Source: an uncultured Steroidobacter sp. (GTDB lineage Bacteria > Pseudomonadota > Gammaproteobacteria > Steroidobacterales > Steroidobacteraceae). From it: DNA of 64,000 nt. The stretch spans positions 1-64,000 of the forward strand of contig CALMII010000051.1 in the NCBI GenBank assembly GCA_937864115.1. Direction: 5' to 3'. The notes under the pieces were generated by a model that was not told the origin of the DNA, searched no databases, and saw only the letters and a program-made list of their open reading frames with translations. Below are positions 1 through 7,566 of the stretch, one piece after another; position 1 is the first letter of the stretch, and each line of letters starts with the position of its first letter. A program made the position numbers and the translations under genes.

Positions 1-71
1 TGGCAGACCCCAGCGTTGACATCGATCGTGATAACCAACTGACTTTGTTCGATTCTTAACCGGACACTAGT

Positions 72-118
72 GGGCTTCAGCCTGACAGTTCTCAAGCCGG
101 CTGAAGCCGGCCCCACAG
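72..118. repeat. REP-like two-module element, copy 1
   Basis: Module A (GGCTTCAGCCTGAC, left part degraded) is followed by module B (GCCGGCTGAAGCCGGC plus CCCACAG). Each module is a short inverted repeat able to form a hairpin. It lies downstream of napC. The same A/B pair recurs about 15 times in the window. Confidence 0.85.
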
Positions 119-144
119 AACACTCGCCGGTGATCACGAGTCAG

Positions 145-795
145 TCAGCGTTTCACGCCGCCCGCGCGCGGCTCGATTTCCTCGATCGGCGCGCCATACA
201 GCATCTCGATACCTTCCATGTCGGGCAGGCTGTGGGCGATGCCCTTGTGGCAGTCGATGCAGGTGTGATGATCCTCGCCTGCCAGGGCCTTCGAGTGCAC
301 GTACACGGCGCGGGCGCTCTGGCGCGTCCAGTCCATGAACTTGTAGTTGTGGCAGTTGCGGCATTCCAGCGAGTCGTTGGCCTTGAGCCGCGCCCATTCG
401 TGCTTCGCCAGTTCGAGGCGATGGTTCACGAACTTCTCGCGCGTGTTGATGGTGCCGAAGATCTTGCCCCACACTTCCTTGGAGGCCTGCATCTTGCGCG
501 CGATCTTGTCGGTCCAGTCGTGCGGGACGTGGCAGTCCGGACAGGTCGCCCGCACGCCCGAGCGGTTGCTGTAGTGGATGGTGTGCTTGAGGTCCGCGAA
601 CACGTTGTCGCGCATCTCGTGACAACTGGTGCAGAACTCCTCGGTGTTGGTGACTTCGAGCGCGGTGTTGAAACCGCCCCAGAACAGCACGCCGCCGATG
701 AAGCCGCCGATGGTCAGGAATCCCAGGCTGAAATAGCGACTGGGCGAGCTGACCACCCGCCACCAGCCGCGCAGCATGTCCCACAGGCGCTTCAT
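145..795 (-). CDS. napC: NapC/NirT-type tetraheme cytochrome c
   Basis: Membrane-anchored tetraheme cytochrome that takes electrons from quinol and passes them to NapB/NapA in the periplasm. The 216-residue product has one N-terminal membrane anchor (about residues 22-42) and four CxxCH heme motifs: CTSCH (55-59), CPDCH (85-89), CRNCH (145-149) and CIDCH (179-183), the normal NapC pattern and roughly normal length. The ATG at 795 overlaps the napB stop as ATGA, implying translational coupling. It is the last gene of a napEDABC operon. With no napG or napH nearby, NapC is the only visible quinol-linked electron donor. Confidence 0.95.
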   Translation of the reverse strand: MKRLWDMLRGWWRVVSSPSRYFSLGFLTIGGFIGGVLFWGGFNTALEVTNTEEFCTSCHEMRDNVFADLKHTIHYSNRSGVRATCPDCHVPHDWTDKIARKMQASKEVWGKIFGTINTREKFVNHRLELAKHEWARLKANDSLECRNCHNYKFMDWTRQSARAVYVHSKALAGEDHHTCIDCHKGIAHSLPDMEGIEMLYGAPIEEIEPRAGGVKR

Positions 796-1292
796 TTCTT
801 CTTTTCTTTGTCGTCCGACCCGGCCGCCGCGGCGCGCTGGCGCGCGATGATCTCGTCGACGTCCAGGAACGTATTGGCCACCGGCGGCGTGACTTCCGAC
901 TGCGGCACGTGGCACTGGGTGCAGAAGTAACGGCGCGGCGTGACGTCGCCCAGGATCTGGCCGTCGCGATCCATGTAGTGCGTGGCGCTGACCATCGGCG
1001 CGCCGAACTCGTTGTTGCGCACGCGCGCGTGGCAGTACATGCACATGTTCACGTTGCGCGTGATTTCATACTTCTCGATCGAGTGCGGGATGGTCGGCGG
1101 CTGGCTGGTGTAGGCGCGGCCGCGCTTCACGTCCTTGTTCTCCACCGGCCAGATCTTGGGCGCCTGCGGCTCTTCCTTGAGCGGCGTGTTACCGCGCAGG
1201 CCGTTCACCAGGTCCTCCGCCGGCAGCGACATGGCCGCAAGCGCAATGACGGCCGCACCCATCGCAGCAATGACCCAGCGTGCAGCGCGCAT
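792..1292 (-). CDS. napB: Diheme cytochrome c, small subunit of periplasmic nitrate reductase
   Basis: Electron-transfer subunit that docks on NapA in the periplasm. The 166-residue product begins with a hydrophobic signal peptide (about 1-24) and carries two CxxCH motifs, CMYCH (84-88) and CTQCH (124-128). The chosen ATG at 1292 sits in TGATG, overlapping the napA stop by one base, which favours it over an in-frame start 12 codons upstream. Its own stop overlaps the napC start. Length and two-heme content match the family. Confidence 0.94.
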   Translation of the reverse strand: MRAARWVIAAMGAAVIALAAMSLPAEDLVNGLRGNTPLKEEPQAPKIWPVENKDVKRGRAYTSQPPTIPHSIEKYEITRNVNMCMYCHARVRNNEFGAPMVSATHYMDRDGQILGDVTPRRYFCTQCHVPQSEVTPPVANTFLDVDEIIARQRAAAAGSDDKEKKK

Positions 1293-3787
1293 CACACGGC
1301 TCCCAGCGGCACGATCTTCACCGCGCATTTCTTGAAGTCCGTCTGCTTGGAGATCGGATCAGTCGCATCCAGCGTCACCTTGTTGATGAGCTGGGAGGCG
1401 TCGAACCAGGGCACGAACACCACACCGCGCGGCGGCTTGTTGCGGCCACGCGTTTCGACGCGCGAACGGATCTCGCCGCGCCGCGATACGACCTTCACCT
1501 CGACGCCGCGACGGATCTTCATCGCCTCCGCGTCGTCCGGATGCATGAACACCAGCGCATTCGGGAAGGCGCGATACAGTTCCGGCACGCGCGCAGTCAT
1601 CGAACCCGAATGCCAGTGCTCGAGCACGCGCCCGGTCACCAGCCAGTAGTTGAACTCGGTGTCGGGCGACTCGGCCGGCGGCTCGTAGGGCAGCGCAAAG
1701 ATGTTGGCGCGGCCATCCTTGTTGCCATAGAAATCGAAGCCGCTGCCCTTCTTCGCGTACGGATCCGCTCCCTCACGGAAGCGCCACAGCGTCTCCTTGC
1801 CGTCGACGACTGGCCAGCGCAGGCCAGCCACCTGGTGATAGACGTCGAACGGCGCGAGATCGTGTCCGTGGCCGCGTCCGAAGGAGGCGTATTCCTCGAA
1901 CAGGCCCTTCTGCACATAGAAGCCGAAGTGCTTCGACTCGTGATTGTCGTACTCGCGATCCATCTCGCTGACCGGGAAACGGTTCACCTGGCCGTTCGCG
2001 AACAGCACGTCGAACAGCGTCTTGTTGCGGTACGACGGGTTCGCGTTCAGCAGTTCGGCCGGCCACACTTCGTCGGTCTTGAAGCGCTTCGAGAATTCCA
2101 TGAGCTGCCACAGATCCGAACGCGACTCGCCCGGCGCATCGACGAGCTGATGCCAGAACTGGGTGCGGCGTTCGGCATTGCCGTAGGCGCCCTCCTTCTC
2201 CACCCACATCGCGCTCGGCAGCACCAGATCCGCCGCCTGCGCCGTGACGGTGGGATAGGCATCGGACACGACGATGAAGTTGGCGGGATTGCGATAGCCC
2301 GGCAGCCCCTCCTCGTTCATGTTGGCCGCGGCCTGCATATTGTTGTTCACCTGCACCCAGTACGCGTTGAGCTTGCCGTCCTTGAGCATGCGGTTCTGTT
2401 CGACGGCGTGATAACCCGGCTTCGGATTGATGGTGCCGGCCGGCAGCTTCCACAGTTCCTCGGCATGCTTGCGATGCTCGGGGTTCACCACCGTCATGTC
2501 CGCCGGCAGGCGATGCGCGAACGTGCCGACCTCGCGCGCCGTGCCGCAGGCCGAGGGCTGACCGGTGAGCGAGAACGGACTGTTGCCCGGCGTCGAGATC
2601 TTTCCCGTCAGCAGGTGCAGGTTGTAGACGAGATTGTTCGCCCACACGCCGCGCGTGTGCTGGTTGAAACCCATGGTCCAGAACGAAGTGACGCGCACTT
2701 TCGGATCGGCGTACAGGTCGGCGAGCTGCTTCAGCCAGCCTTCCGGACAGCCCGACATCTTCACCGCGTACTCGAGCGTGTACGGCTTCACGAAGGCGGC
2801 ATATTCCTCGAACGTCATCGGCTCGGCGTCGTTGGCGCGGCCGGCGTTCTTCGCCTTCATTTCCAGCGGATGATCGGGCCGCAGTCCATAGCCGATGTCG
2901 GTCACGCCGCGCTTGAAGTTGACGTGCCTGCCGACGAAGTCCTTGTTGACCTTGCCTGTCTGGATGATGTGGTTCGCGATGTAATTCATGATCGCGAGGT
3001 CCGACTGCGGCTTCATCACCAATGGAATGTCGGCGAGATCGAAGGAGCGGTGCTCGAAGGTCGAGAGCACCGCGACCTTGACGTGCGGCGCGGACAGCCG
3101 GCGATCGGCGACGCGCGACCACAGGATGGGATGCATCTCCGCCATGTTCGAGCCCCACAGCACGAACGCATCGGCGGATTCGAAATCGTCGTAGCAGCCC
3201 ATGGGTTCGTCGATGCCGAAGGTGCGCATGAAGGCGTAGGCGGCCGAGGCCATGCAGTGACGCGCATTGGGATCGACGTTGTTGCTGCGGAAGCCGGCCT
3301 TGAACAGCTTGTTCGCGGCATAGCCTTCCCAGACCGTCCACTGGCCCGAGCCGAAAATGCCGACGCCTTCCGGCCCCTTCTCGCGCAGCGCCGCCTTGAA
3401 CTTCTCCTCCATGATGTCGAAGGCCTGCTTCCAGGTGATCGGCGTGAACTCACCGTTCTTGTCGTACTTGCCGTCGGTCATGCGCAGCAGCGGCTGGGTC
3501 AGCCGGTCCGAGCCGTACATGATCTTGGAGAGGAAGTAGCCCTTCACGCAGTTGAGACCGCGATTCACTTCGGCATTCGCATCGGCGTGCGTCGCGACCA
3601 CGCGGCCGTCCTTCACCGCCACGCGCACGCCGCAACCGGTGCCGCAGAAGCGGCACGGCGCCTTCGACCACTTCATGCGGGTGAACTGCGATTCGGTGAT
3701 GATGTTCGAGGCCTGCGAAGGCGCGGCGGTGGCGGCGGCAATCGCGGACGCCGCGGCGCTGCGGCGCAGGAACTGGCGTCGGTTCAT
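1292..3787 (-). CDS. napA: Periplasmic nitrate reductase catalytic subunit
   Basis: Molybdenum bis-MGD enzyme reducing nitrate to nitrite in the periplasm. The 831-residue protein starts with a twin-arginine signal (NRRQFLRR) and continues with the [4Fe-4S] cluster cysteines C45, C48, C52 and C80. The conserved Mo-ligand cysteine is in RHCMASA (C178). The length is typical of NapA. The ATG at 3787 overlaps the napD stop as ATGA, and this start places the Tat motif at the very N-terminus. NapD, encoded just upstream, is the expected signal-peptide chaperone. Likely roles are redox balancing or the first step of denitrification; no nitrite reductase is in the window. Confidence 0.96.
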   Translation of the reverse strand: MNRRQFLRRSAAASAIAAATAAPSQASNIITESQFTRMKWSKAPCRFCGTGCGVRVAVKDGRVVATHADANAEVNRGLNCVKGYFLSKIMYGSDRLTQPLLRMTDGKYDKNGEFTPITWKQAFDIMEEKFKAALREKGPEGVGIFGSGQWTVWEGYAANKLFKAGFRSNNVDPNARHCMASAAYAFMRTFGIDEPMGCYDDFESADAFVLWGSNMAEMHPILWSRVADRRLSAPHVKVAVLSTFEHRSFDLADIPLVMKPQSDLAIMNYIANHIIQTGKVNKDFVGRHVNFKRGVTDIGYGLRPDHPLEMKAKNAGRANDAEPMTFEEYAAFVKPYTLEYAVKMSGCPEGWLKQLADLYADPKVRVTSFWTMGFNQHTRGVWANNLVYNLHLLTGKISTPGNSPFSLTGQPSACGTAREVGTFAHRLPADMTVVNPEHRKHAEELWKLPAGTINPKPGYHAVEQNRMLKDGKLNAYWVQVNNNMQAAANMNEEGLPGYRNPANFIVVSDAYPTVTAQAADLVLPSAMWVEKEGAYGNAERRTQFWHQLVDAPGESRSDLWQLMEFSKRFKTDEVWPAELLNANPSYRNKTLFDVLFANGQVNRFPVSEMDREYDNHESKHFGFYVQKGLFEEYASFGRGHGHDLAPFDVYHQVAGLRWPVVDGKETLWRFREGADPYAKKGSGFDFYGNKDGRANIFALPYEPPAESPDTEFNYWLVTGRVLEHWHSGSMTARVPELYRAFPNALVFMHPDDAEAMKIRRGVEVKVVSRRGEIRSRVETRGRNKPPRGVVFVPWFDASQLINKVTLDATDPISKQTDFKKCAVKIVPLGAV

Positions 3788-4116
3788 GCCTGTTCCTCCA
3801 TCGGTTCGTCGAGATCGCGCGCGCGTTCGCTCAGGTGCGCGACGATCGATACCGTCAGCACGCCGCGCAGATCCTGCAGCCGCTGCGTCGCGTCGGCGAG
3901 CGAGCGGGCATCGGCCGCCTCCAGCACCACGGCGAACTTGGCGGGATGGGCGGTGGCGTGCAGCTCGGCGCCGGGCAGTTCCGCGACCGTCCGGCGCAGG
4001 GTGTCGAGACACGAGGGCACGATGTGCAGCAACAGGCTGGCGATATGGACGATCTCTTCCTGCAACTCACGAGGCGTGGCCGTGAACAGATCGCGACGGG
4101 ACAGCAGCGTTCGCAT
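3784..4116 (-). CDS. napD: NapA Tat-signal chaperone NapD
   Basis: Small cytoplasmic protein of the NapD family, which binds the NapA twin-arginine signal during cofactor loading. The product has 110 residues and includes the segment SLLLHIVPSCLDTL and the family-like stretch GAELHATAHPAKFAVVLE. A TTG one codon upstream is possible, but the ATG at 4116 is preferred, with a purine-rich GAGGG stretch upstream. It is 18 bases downstream of napE and overlaps napA by four bases. Assignment rests on size, operon position and weak family resemblance. Confidence 0.88.
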   Translation of the reverse strand: MRTLLSRRDLFTATPRELQEEIVHIASLLLHIVPSCLDTLRRTVAELPGAELHATAHPAKFAVVLEAADARSLADATQRLQDLRGVLTVSIVAHLSERARDLDEPMEEQA

Positions 4117-4134
4117 CAATGAGATCCCTCGTTG

Positions 4135-4287
4135 TCAGACGGACGGCGGACCGGGCGGACCGGCGATGAGCTGGTACATCCAGACGGCGAAACCGAAGCC
4201 GGCGACCACCAGCACGGCCAGGATGGGCACGAGCACGAGGGCCAGGAAGGCAAAGGCCGCCAGTTCGCGCTTCTTTTCGGTGTGCAT
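4135..4287 (-). CDS. napE: NapE small membrane protein
   Basis: Fifty-residue protein with charged N-terminus (MHTEKKRELAAFAFL), one hydrophobic helix (about 11-40) and a GPPGPPS tail, the usual shape of NapE. It is the first gene of napEDABC. The family's exact role is unknown; it is a single-pass inner-membrane protein that commonly accompanies napDABC. The ATG at 4287 is preceded by GGAGAGGCG, a good ribosome-binding site. Confidence 0.85.
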   Translation of the reverse strand: MHTEKKRELAAFAFLALVLVPILAVLVVAGFGFAVWMYQLIAGPPGPPSV

Positions 4288-4550
4288 CGCCTCTCCTGAA
4301 TCCCCGGGAGTTCTTGTAGTGCCGCGCCGCCGCTGCCGAAAGTTCGGATTTCCGCAGCCGTCCACGCGGAATACCCGAAAGACAGATCCGCGGTCGGGCG
4401 TTATCGCCGCCGCTACGGGCGCATTCGCCGGCAGTCGGCCGCTGCTCACCGGTATTTTCGATCTCGGTGTAACCCTGAACGCTCCTGGCGTGTCCTAACG
4501 CCAAGACCGCAACAACGCGGAAACGAGTTCAGACCACCCAGGAGATCGTC
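4288..4550. other. Divergent intergenic region upstream of napE and the small peptide gene
   Basis: This 263-base gap separates minus-strand napE from the plus-strand peptide gene at 4551, so it must hold both promoters. No convincing FNR box (TTGAT-N4-ATCAA), NarP/NarL heptamer pair or sigma-70 hexamer pair was recognised by eye. The last 55 bases contain a leader (CGCAACAACGCGGAAACGAG) that resembles the leader of the paralogous peptide gene at 18343. Confidence 0.4.
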
Positions 4551-4706
4551 ATGTTTGCCCTCAGCATCAACAACAGCAAAGTCCAGAGCGCCGTGTGCAT
4601 GGTTCTGTCGGCCCTCATCGTCAGCGTCAGCCTGTCCCTGGGCGCCTTCGCTGCCGAACGTGCCGCCGACGTCGGCTACTCGGTGACCATCACGCAGCTG
4701 TCATGA
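4551..4706 (+). CDS. Small membrane or secreted peptide, paralogue of the 18343 gene
   Basis: I do not recognise a named family. The 51-residue product has a short polar start, one strong hydrophobic segment (about 15-35, ending ...GAFAA), and a C-terminal tail GYSVTITQLS. It may be a cleavable signal peptide followed by a tiny mature peptide, or a single-pass protein. A CCAGGAG ribosome-binding site lies 7 bases before the ATG. The paralogue at 18343-18498 has the same length, the same layout and nearly the same tail (NGYSVTITQLQ). Both have similar leaders and are followed by a hairpin, strong evidence that this short frame is a real gene. Function unknown. Confidence 0.75.
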   Translation: MFALSINNSKVQSAVCMVLSALIVSVSLSLGAFAAERAADVGYSVTITQLS

Positions 4707-4720
4707 GTTTCCACTCGCCC

Positions 4721-4755
4721 CCTGCCGGCGTTGCCTATCGCGGTGCGCCGGCAGG
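4721..4755 (+). terminator. Hairpin after the small peptide gene
   Basis: CCTGCCGGCG (4721-4730) pairs perfectly with CGCCGGCAGG (4746-4755) across a 15-base loop. It is followed by CTTTG, a short T run. Position directly after the 4706 stop suggests a Rho-independent terminator. Confidence 0.65.
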
Positions 4756-4783
4756 CTTTGGCCCGGAGGTCGGAGTTGGAAGT

Positions 4784-4926
4784 TTCACACGGAGATCACG
4801 GAGGACACGGAGGTCGGAAGAGAAGATTTCACACAGAGATCGCAGAGAACACAGAGTTCAAGAAAAGGCGATTTTCCTTCTTCTGACCTCTGTGTTCTCT
4901 GCGATCTCTGTGTGAAATCTTCTCTC
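4784..4926. repeat. Long imperfect palindrome built from GATCACGGAG-like units
   Basis: The left arm is TTCACAC followed by repeated units such as GGAGATCACGGAG and AGAGATCGCAGAG. The right arm is the complement, ending GATCTCTGTGTGAA. The loop is AAAAGGCGATTTTCC. Related elements lie at 10011-10200 and 17973-18149. It sits between the small peptide gene and the convergent SDR gene and has no credible reading frame. Confidence 0.8.
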
Positions 4927-4936
4927 CGCAGGAAGA

Positions 4937-5872
4937 TCATCCCAGGTAGGCGCGCGTCAGTTGCTCCGACACGGTCCAGAGCCGCGCCGCCATCGCGGCA
5001 TCGGTCTGATATTCCCCCTGCGGTTCGGGCGCGCAGTTCTTGAAGTACCCGCCGCTCACCTTGCCCAGCGCGGGATTCGTAGCGACATAGCACGGCGTCG
5101 CTGCCCCTTGCCCGACGGAGTTGCGATAGTTCGCCGTGCTGCCGGCGGTATTGCGAAGAATCGCCGTCCGCGTCGGCCCCGGCGTCACGCAGTTCGAGGT
5201 GGCGCGCGTGGATTGCAGGCGCTTCGACAGCTCCAGCGAGAACAGGCCGTTCGCCAGCTTGGAATGGGCGTAGCCGCGCTTGAACCAGTCCTTGCCCGAC
5301 AGATCGTCGAACTGGATGCCGCCCGGCGGCGCATCGCGATGATTGTTGCTGCCGAGGACGACGACCCGGCCCTGCGGGGCAGCGGTCACCCGGTCCAGCA
5401 GCCGGTTGACCAGAATGAAATGCCCGAGGTGATTGACCACGAACTGCTTTTCGAGACCGCGCACCCGCTCCCAACGATCGAGCACGATGCCGGCGTTGCA
5501 GATCAGCATGTCGATGTCGAGATTCATCGCGCGGATGCGATCGGCGCAGGCGACGACCGAATCGAAATCGGTCAGCTCCAGCACGGCGGGCACGGCTTTG
5601 CCCTTCACGCTCCGGCACGCCTCTTCGGCCTTGTCCTGCGTCCGCCCGGTGCCGATCACCCGTGCGCCGCGCAGCGCAAGGACGCGCATCGTTTCGTAAC
5701 CGATGCCGGAGTTGCAGCCGGTGACGAGCGCCGTCCTGCCGGTCAGATCGAGTCCGGCGGTGACCTCCTCCGCAGTCGACGAGGCATCGAATGCAGGCGC
5801 GGCGCGCGATGCGCCCGCGATGAAGGAGAAGAGTGCAGCCGCGTTGAACTGCCGACGCGTCATGGAATTCAT
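4937..5872 (-). CDS. Short-chain dehydrogenase/reductase with a Tat-like leader
   Basis: NAD(P)-dependent oxidoreductase of the classical SDR fold, closest in feel to the retinol-dehydrogenase-like group. The cofactor motif is TGCNSGIG, the structural motif is NAG (CNAGIV), and the catalytic residues are the Ser of GSNNH and YAHSK (YxxxK). The N-terminus contains MTRRQFNAAALF followed by a hydrophobic stretch, like a twin-arginine signal, which is unusual because SDRs are normally cytoplasmic. The start is uncertain: ATG codons at 5863, 5872 and 5893 are in frame, and no ribosome-binding site decides. It stands alone and lies directly next to the cassette array. Substrate unknown. Confidence 0.85.
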   Translation of the reverse strand: MNSMTRRQFNAAALFSFIAGASRAAPAFDASSTAEEVTAGLDLTGRTALVTGCNSGIGYETMRVLALRGARVIGTGRTQDKAEEACRSVKGKAVPAVLELTDFDSVVACADRIRAMNLDIDMLICNAGIVLDRWERVRGLEKQFVVNHLGHFILVNRLLDRVTAAPQGRVVVLGSNNHRDAPPGGIQFDDLSGKDWFKRGYAHSKLANGLFSLELSKRLQSTRATSNCVTPGPTRTAILRNTAGSTANYRNSVGQGAATPCYVATNPALGKVSGGYFKNCAPEPQGEYQTDAAMAARLWTVSEQLTRAYLG

Positions 5873-5953
5873 CGTCGCCGAAATCGATGGCACGTATACG
5901 AGCAGTCTGTATCCATCGCTGAGGTCGTAAACGAGATACGAATAGCCATCGCC

Positions 5954-6032
5954 GGCCTTTCGTTTGAGCAGGCGCGGACGTTTGGGCTTGGCGCTTTATC
6001 TATCACGCGCCCGCTCCAGCGAGGTGTTAGGC
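5954..6032 (-). repeat. Degenerate attC site, distal end of the cassette array
   Basis: Read on the minus strand it starts GCCTAACACCTCGCTGGAGC, a typical attC left end. It ends in a decayed CTCAAACGAAAGGCC where AACGTTAGGC would be expected. The arms pair imperfectly (TGAGCAGGCGCG on one side, GGAGCGGGCGCG complement on the other). It lies just downstream of the gene at 6047-6382. Confidence 0.65.
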
Positions 6033-6046
6033 GGCGCCCCAGAAAA

Positions 6047-6382
6047 CTAGTGATCATCTGCTGGCCCAGCATACCGCGAACTTGCGACAAGCTCCGACTT
6101 CCATGTAACGCGACAACCGACTTCTCCCATGGACTCGGGCGAGACCATGAAGCTGACATCTGAAGTTCGAGATCGGGCATCAAGACCTTTGGCCGAAGCT
6201 ATCGACTTGACCTGTGACATGGTCATGCCGGTAGTGATCTCGGAGCAGGCTGACTTGACGCGATTCTCTAGAGTTACGAACCGATGCCCCCAATATCCGA
6301 GGAGACTCAGAAACGCGATGCCACCCAGGAGATTCAAGCGGCGTCGCCAGGTTGGAGCTGCAGAAGCGCTTGAGGTACTCAC
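6047..6382 (-). CDS. Cassette-borne small membrane protein, unknown
   Basis: The 111-residue product has one hydrophobic segment (about 17-31, LNLLGGIAFLSLLGYWG). It is followed by a soluble part with TGMTMSQVKSIAS, which resembles the start of SmpA/BamE-type or short lipoprotein-like domains (the 'tGMtxxeV' motif); that resemblance is weak. The start is GTG at 6382. It sits between two attC sites (5954-6032 and 6390-6449) in the orientation expected for an integron cassette gene. Only eight bases separate the GTG from the attC on its upstream side. Function not assigned. Confidence 0.6.
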   Translation of the reverse strand: MSTSSASAAPTWRRRLNLLGGIAFLSLLGYWGHRFVTLENRVKSACSEITTGMTMSQVKSIASAKGLDARSRTSDVSFMVSPESMGEVGCRVTWKSELVASSRYAGPADDH

Positions 6383-6389
6383 AGGTGCC

Positions 6390-6449
6390 GCCCAACGCCA
6401 TGCTCACGCGAGCGCGTCTTCGCGCGTCGCGTGCAGCAATTTGTTGGGC
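6390..6449 (-). repeat. attC site, 60 bp, well preserved
   Basis: The ends are GCCCAAC (6390-6396) and GTTGGGC (6443-6449), matching the RYYYAAC/GTTRRRY attC consensus. The inner arms are TGCTCACGCGA and, on the complement, TGCTGCACGCGA, so they pair with a single unpaired base, the hallmark extrahelical base of attC. The terminal loop is TCTT. Confidence 0.88.
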
Positions 6450-6530
6450 ACTGTTGGATTGAACCGCCGATCTTCATCTCTGACCCCGAAAGACAACCGT
6501 CTTCAGCAATCGATCCGCAATGTCACCGCG

Positions 6531-6761
6531 TTACCTGCCGACGAACTTGGCGGCGAAAGCGAACAATACTACGACGATAAGCAATGAACCGGTAAAGCGA
6601 GCCCTACGCGCGGCGGCATATGCAAAGCCACCACTCAAATAACCATTGGACCAGCCCATTCGGGCGCGAAAGCGGACTACGCCTTCTGGATTCACAACGC
6701 ACCAGAGCCCGCTTGCGAGAACTGCCAACAGAAACAGGATCAGGAAAATCTCTTCCATCAT
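6531..6761 (-). CDS. Cassette-borne small membrane protein, unknown
   Basis: Seventy-six residues: MMEEIFLILFLLAVLASGLW is a first membrane helix, then VVNPEGVVRFRARMGW, then a C-terminal helix (LLIVVVLFAFAAKF). The ATG at 6761 lies four bases after a GTTGGGC core site, so the reading frame begins almost at the cassette boundary. No named family is recognised. It is flanked by attC sites on both sides. Confidence 0.6.
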   Translation of the reverse strand: MMEEIFLILFLLAVLASGLWCVVNPEGVVRFRARMGWSNGYLSGGFAYAAARRARFTGSLLIVVVLFAFAAKFVGR

Positions 6762-6764
6762 GAC

Positions 6765-6845
6765 GCCCAACGCCGCGCGTAAGCCGCGAGCAAAAGCTGG
6801 AGGCTTTTGCGAGTCGAGCGCGCGAACTTGACGCGCTTGTTCGGC
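6765..6845 (-). repeat. attC site, 81 bp
   Basis: Plus-strand ends are GCCCAAC (6765-6771) and GTTCGGC (6839-6845). Inner arms pair imperfectly: CAAAAGC with GCTTTTG around a TGGAG-containing loop, and CGCGCGTAAG with CTTGACGCGC. Confidence 0.78.
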
Positions 6846-6915
6846 ATTCTAGAAATCATGATGTACGGCGCTCATGCAAGTTGGCGTCAGACCTTGCTCT
6901 CTCGCCTGCCTTATC

Positions 6916-7003
6916 GCTGAACCTTCCGCACTCCAATCCAAAGGCGCATCGCTTTTGCGAGTCGGGCGCGCAATGCGCGTACTCTCATAGAACCTTGTTA
7001 TCC
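6916..7003 (-). repeat. Candidate degenerate attC site, 88 bp
   Basis: Plus-strand ends are GCTGAAC (6916-6922) and GTTATCC (6997-7003). The inner GCGCATCGC pairs with GCGCAATGCGC. The segment GCTTTTGCGAGTCG is shared with the neighbouring site. Pairing is weaker than at the other sites. The toxin stop codon at 6998-7000 lies inside the end motif, as is common in cassettes. Confidence 0.5.
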
Positions 7004-7252
7004 GATGAGCTTGTCGTACTCGGCATGACTTCCAATCCAAAACCACGAGATTCCGTTCTCAACGTCGGTGCCAACGGCCCGCCAATGAAGGCCAACACGA
7101 GCAGACCAGAACTCCCCGACATGCTTGAGCCGTATGGAAGGATGGCGCAGATTGGATCTCATCAGTTCAAAGCAGCGATCCGCCAGCTGCTGCACGTCGG
7201 CGGGCAACGCGCGATAGTGATGCCAGAAGTCTGGTGAAGCGAAGTGCTTCAA
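6998..7252 (-). CDS. RelE/ParE-superfamily toxin of a cassette toxin-antitoxin pair
   Basis: The 84-residue product reads MKHFASPDFWHHYRALP, then LKHVGEFWSARVGLHWRAVG and ends ISWFWIGSHAEYDKLIG. The G.WS.RV..HWRAVG core followed by WIG.HAEYD is typical of RelE/ParE-like RNases or gyrase poisons. The ATG overlaps the antitoxin stop (7249-7252), so the pair is translationally coupled with the antitoxin first. Toxin-antitoxin pairs are frequent integron cassettes and can stabilise arrays. Whether it cleaves mRNA or targets gyrase cannot be told from sequence. Confidence 0.85.
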   Translation of the reverse strand: MKHFASPDFWHHYRALPADVQQLADRCFELMRSNLRHPSIRLKHVGEFWSARVGLHWRAVGTDVENGISWFWIGSHAEYDKLIG

Positions 7253-7449
7253 AATTCTGTGCTCTTGCCTTCCTTATGCGCCTTTCGAACGGCCTCGGCC
7301 AACCTGTCCAGTTTCCCCGCCTTTACGTCAGCCTCGAACTGGGCATCCCAAGCCTGAGCATCGAATTCTGAGTACCACTTCCGAAACTCCACCAGTTCGG
7401 TGCCACTCAAACTTCGAATCTGATCTTCAATCTCTTCCAGTTTGCGCAT
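7249..7449 (-). CDS. Antitoxin of the cassette toxin-antitoxin pair
   Basis: Sixty-six residues, acidic and helical: MRKLEEIEDQIRSLSGTELV, then FRKWYSEFDAQAWDAQFEAD, then a basic C-terminal tail. The SGTELVEFRKW...AWD.Q.E.D pattern is common in antitoxins paired with RelE/ParE-type toxins. It precedes and overlaps the toxin. AGGTGAC lies three bases before the ATG. It probably neutralises the toxin and autoregulates the pair, which is family knowledge rather than something visible here. Confidence 0.8.
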   Translation of the reverse strand: MRKLEEIEDQIRSLSGTELVEFRKWYSEFDAQAWDAQFEADVKAGKLDRLAEAVRKAHKEGKSTEF

Positions 7450-7503
7450 ATGTCACCTCGTGAAGCCGAGTATATGCCGGCGCTCATCTATCGTCTTCTC
7501 ATC

Positions 7504-7566
7504 GGATAACGTTCGCGTTAAGGCGCGTGCGTCTTCGCACGTCGCCTCTTGAACGCATTGTTGGGC
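7504..7566 (-). repeat. attC site, 63 bp
   Basis: Plus-strand ends are GGATAAC (7504-7510) and GTTGGGC (7560-7566). The inner arms GCGTTAAGGCG and, on the complement, GCGTTCAAGAGGCG pair with unpaired C and A bases. The hairpin core is CGTGCG-TCTT-CGCACG. It begins one base after the stop codon of the 7567-7893 gene. Confidence 0.87.

Noticed and set aside
1280..4498. A 1072-codon open frame on the plus strand opposite napABD
   Set aside because: It is the antisense of clearly conserved napA, napB and napD and has no recognisable domain. Long antisense frames are expected in GC-rich DNA.
6849..7046. A 65-codon minus-strand frame between two attC-like sites
   Set aside because: It overlaps the toxin gene and the attC sequence itself, has no ribosome-binding site, and looks like translated recombination-site DNA.
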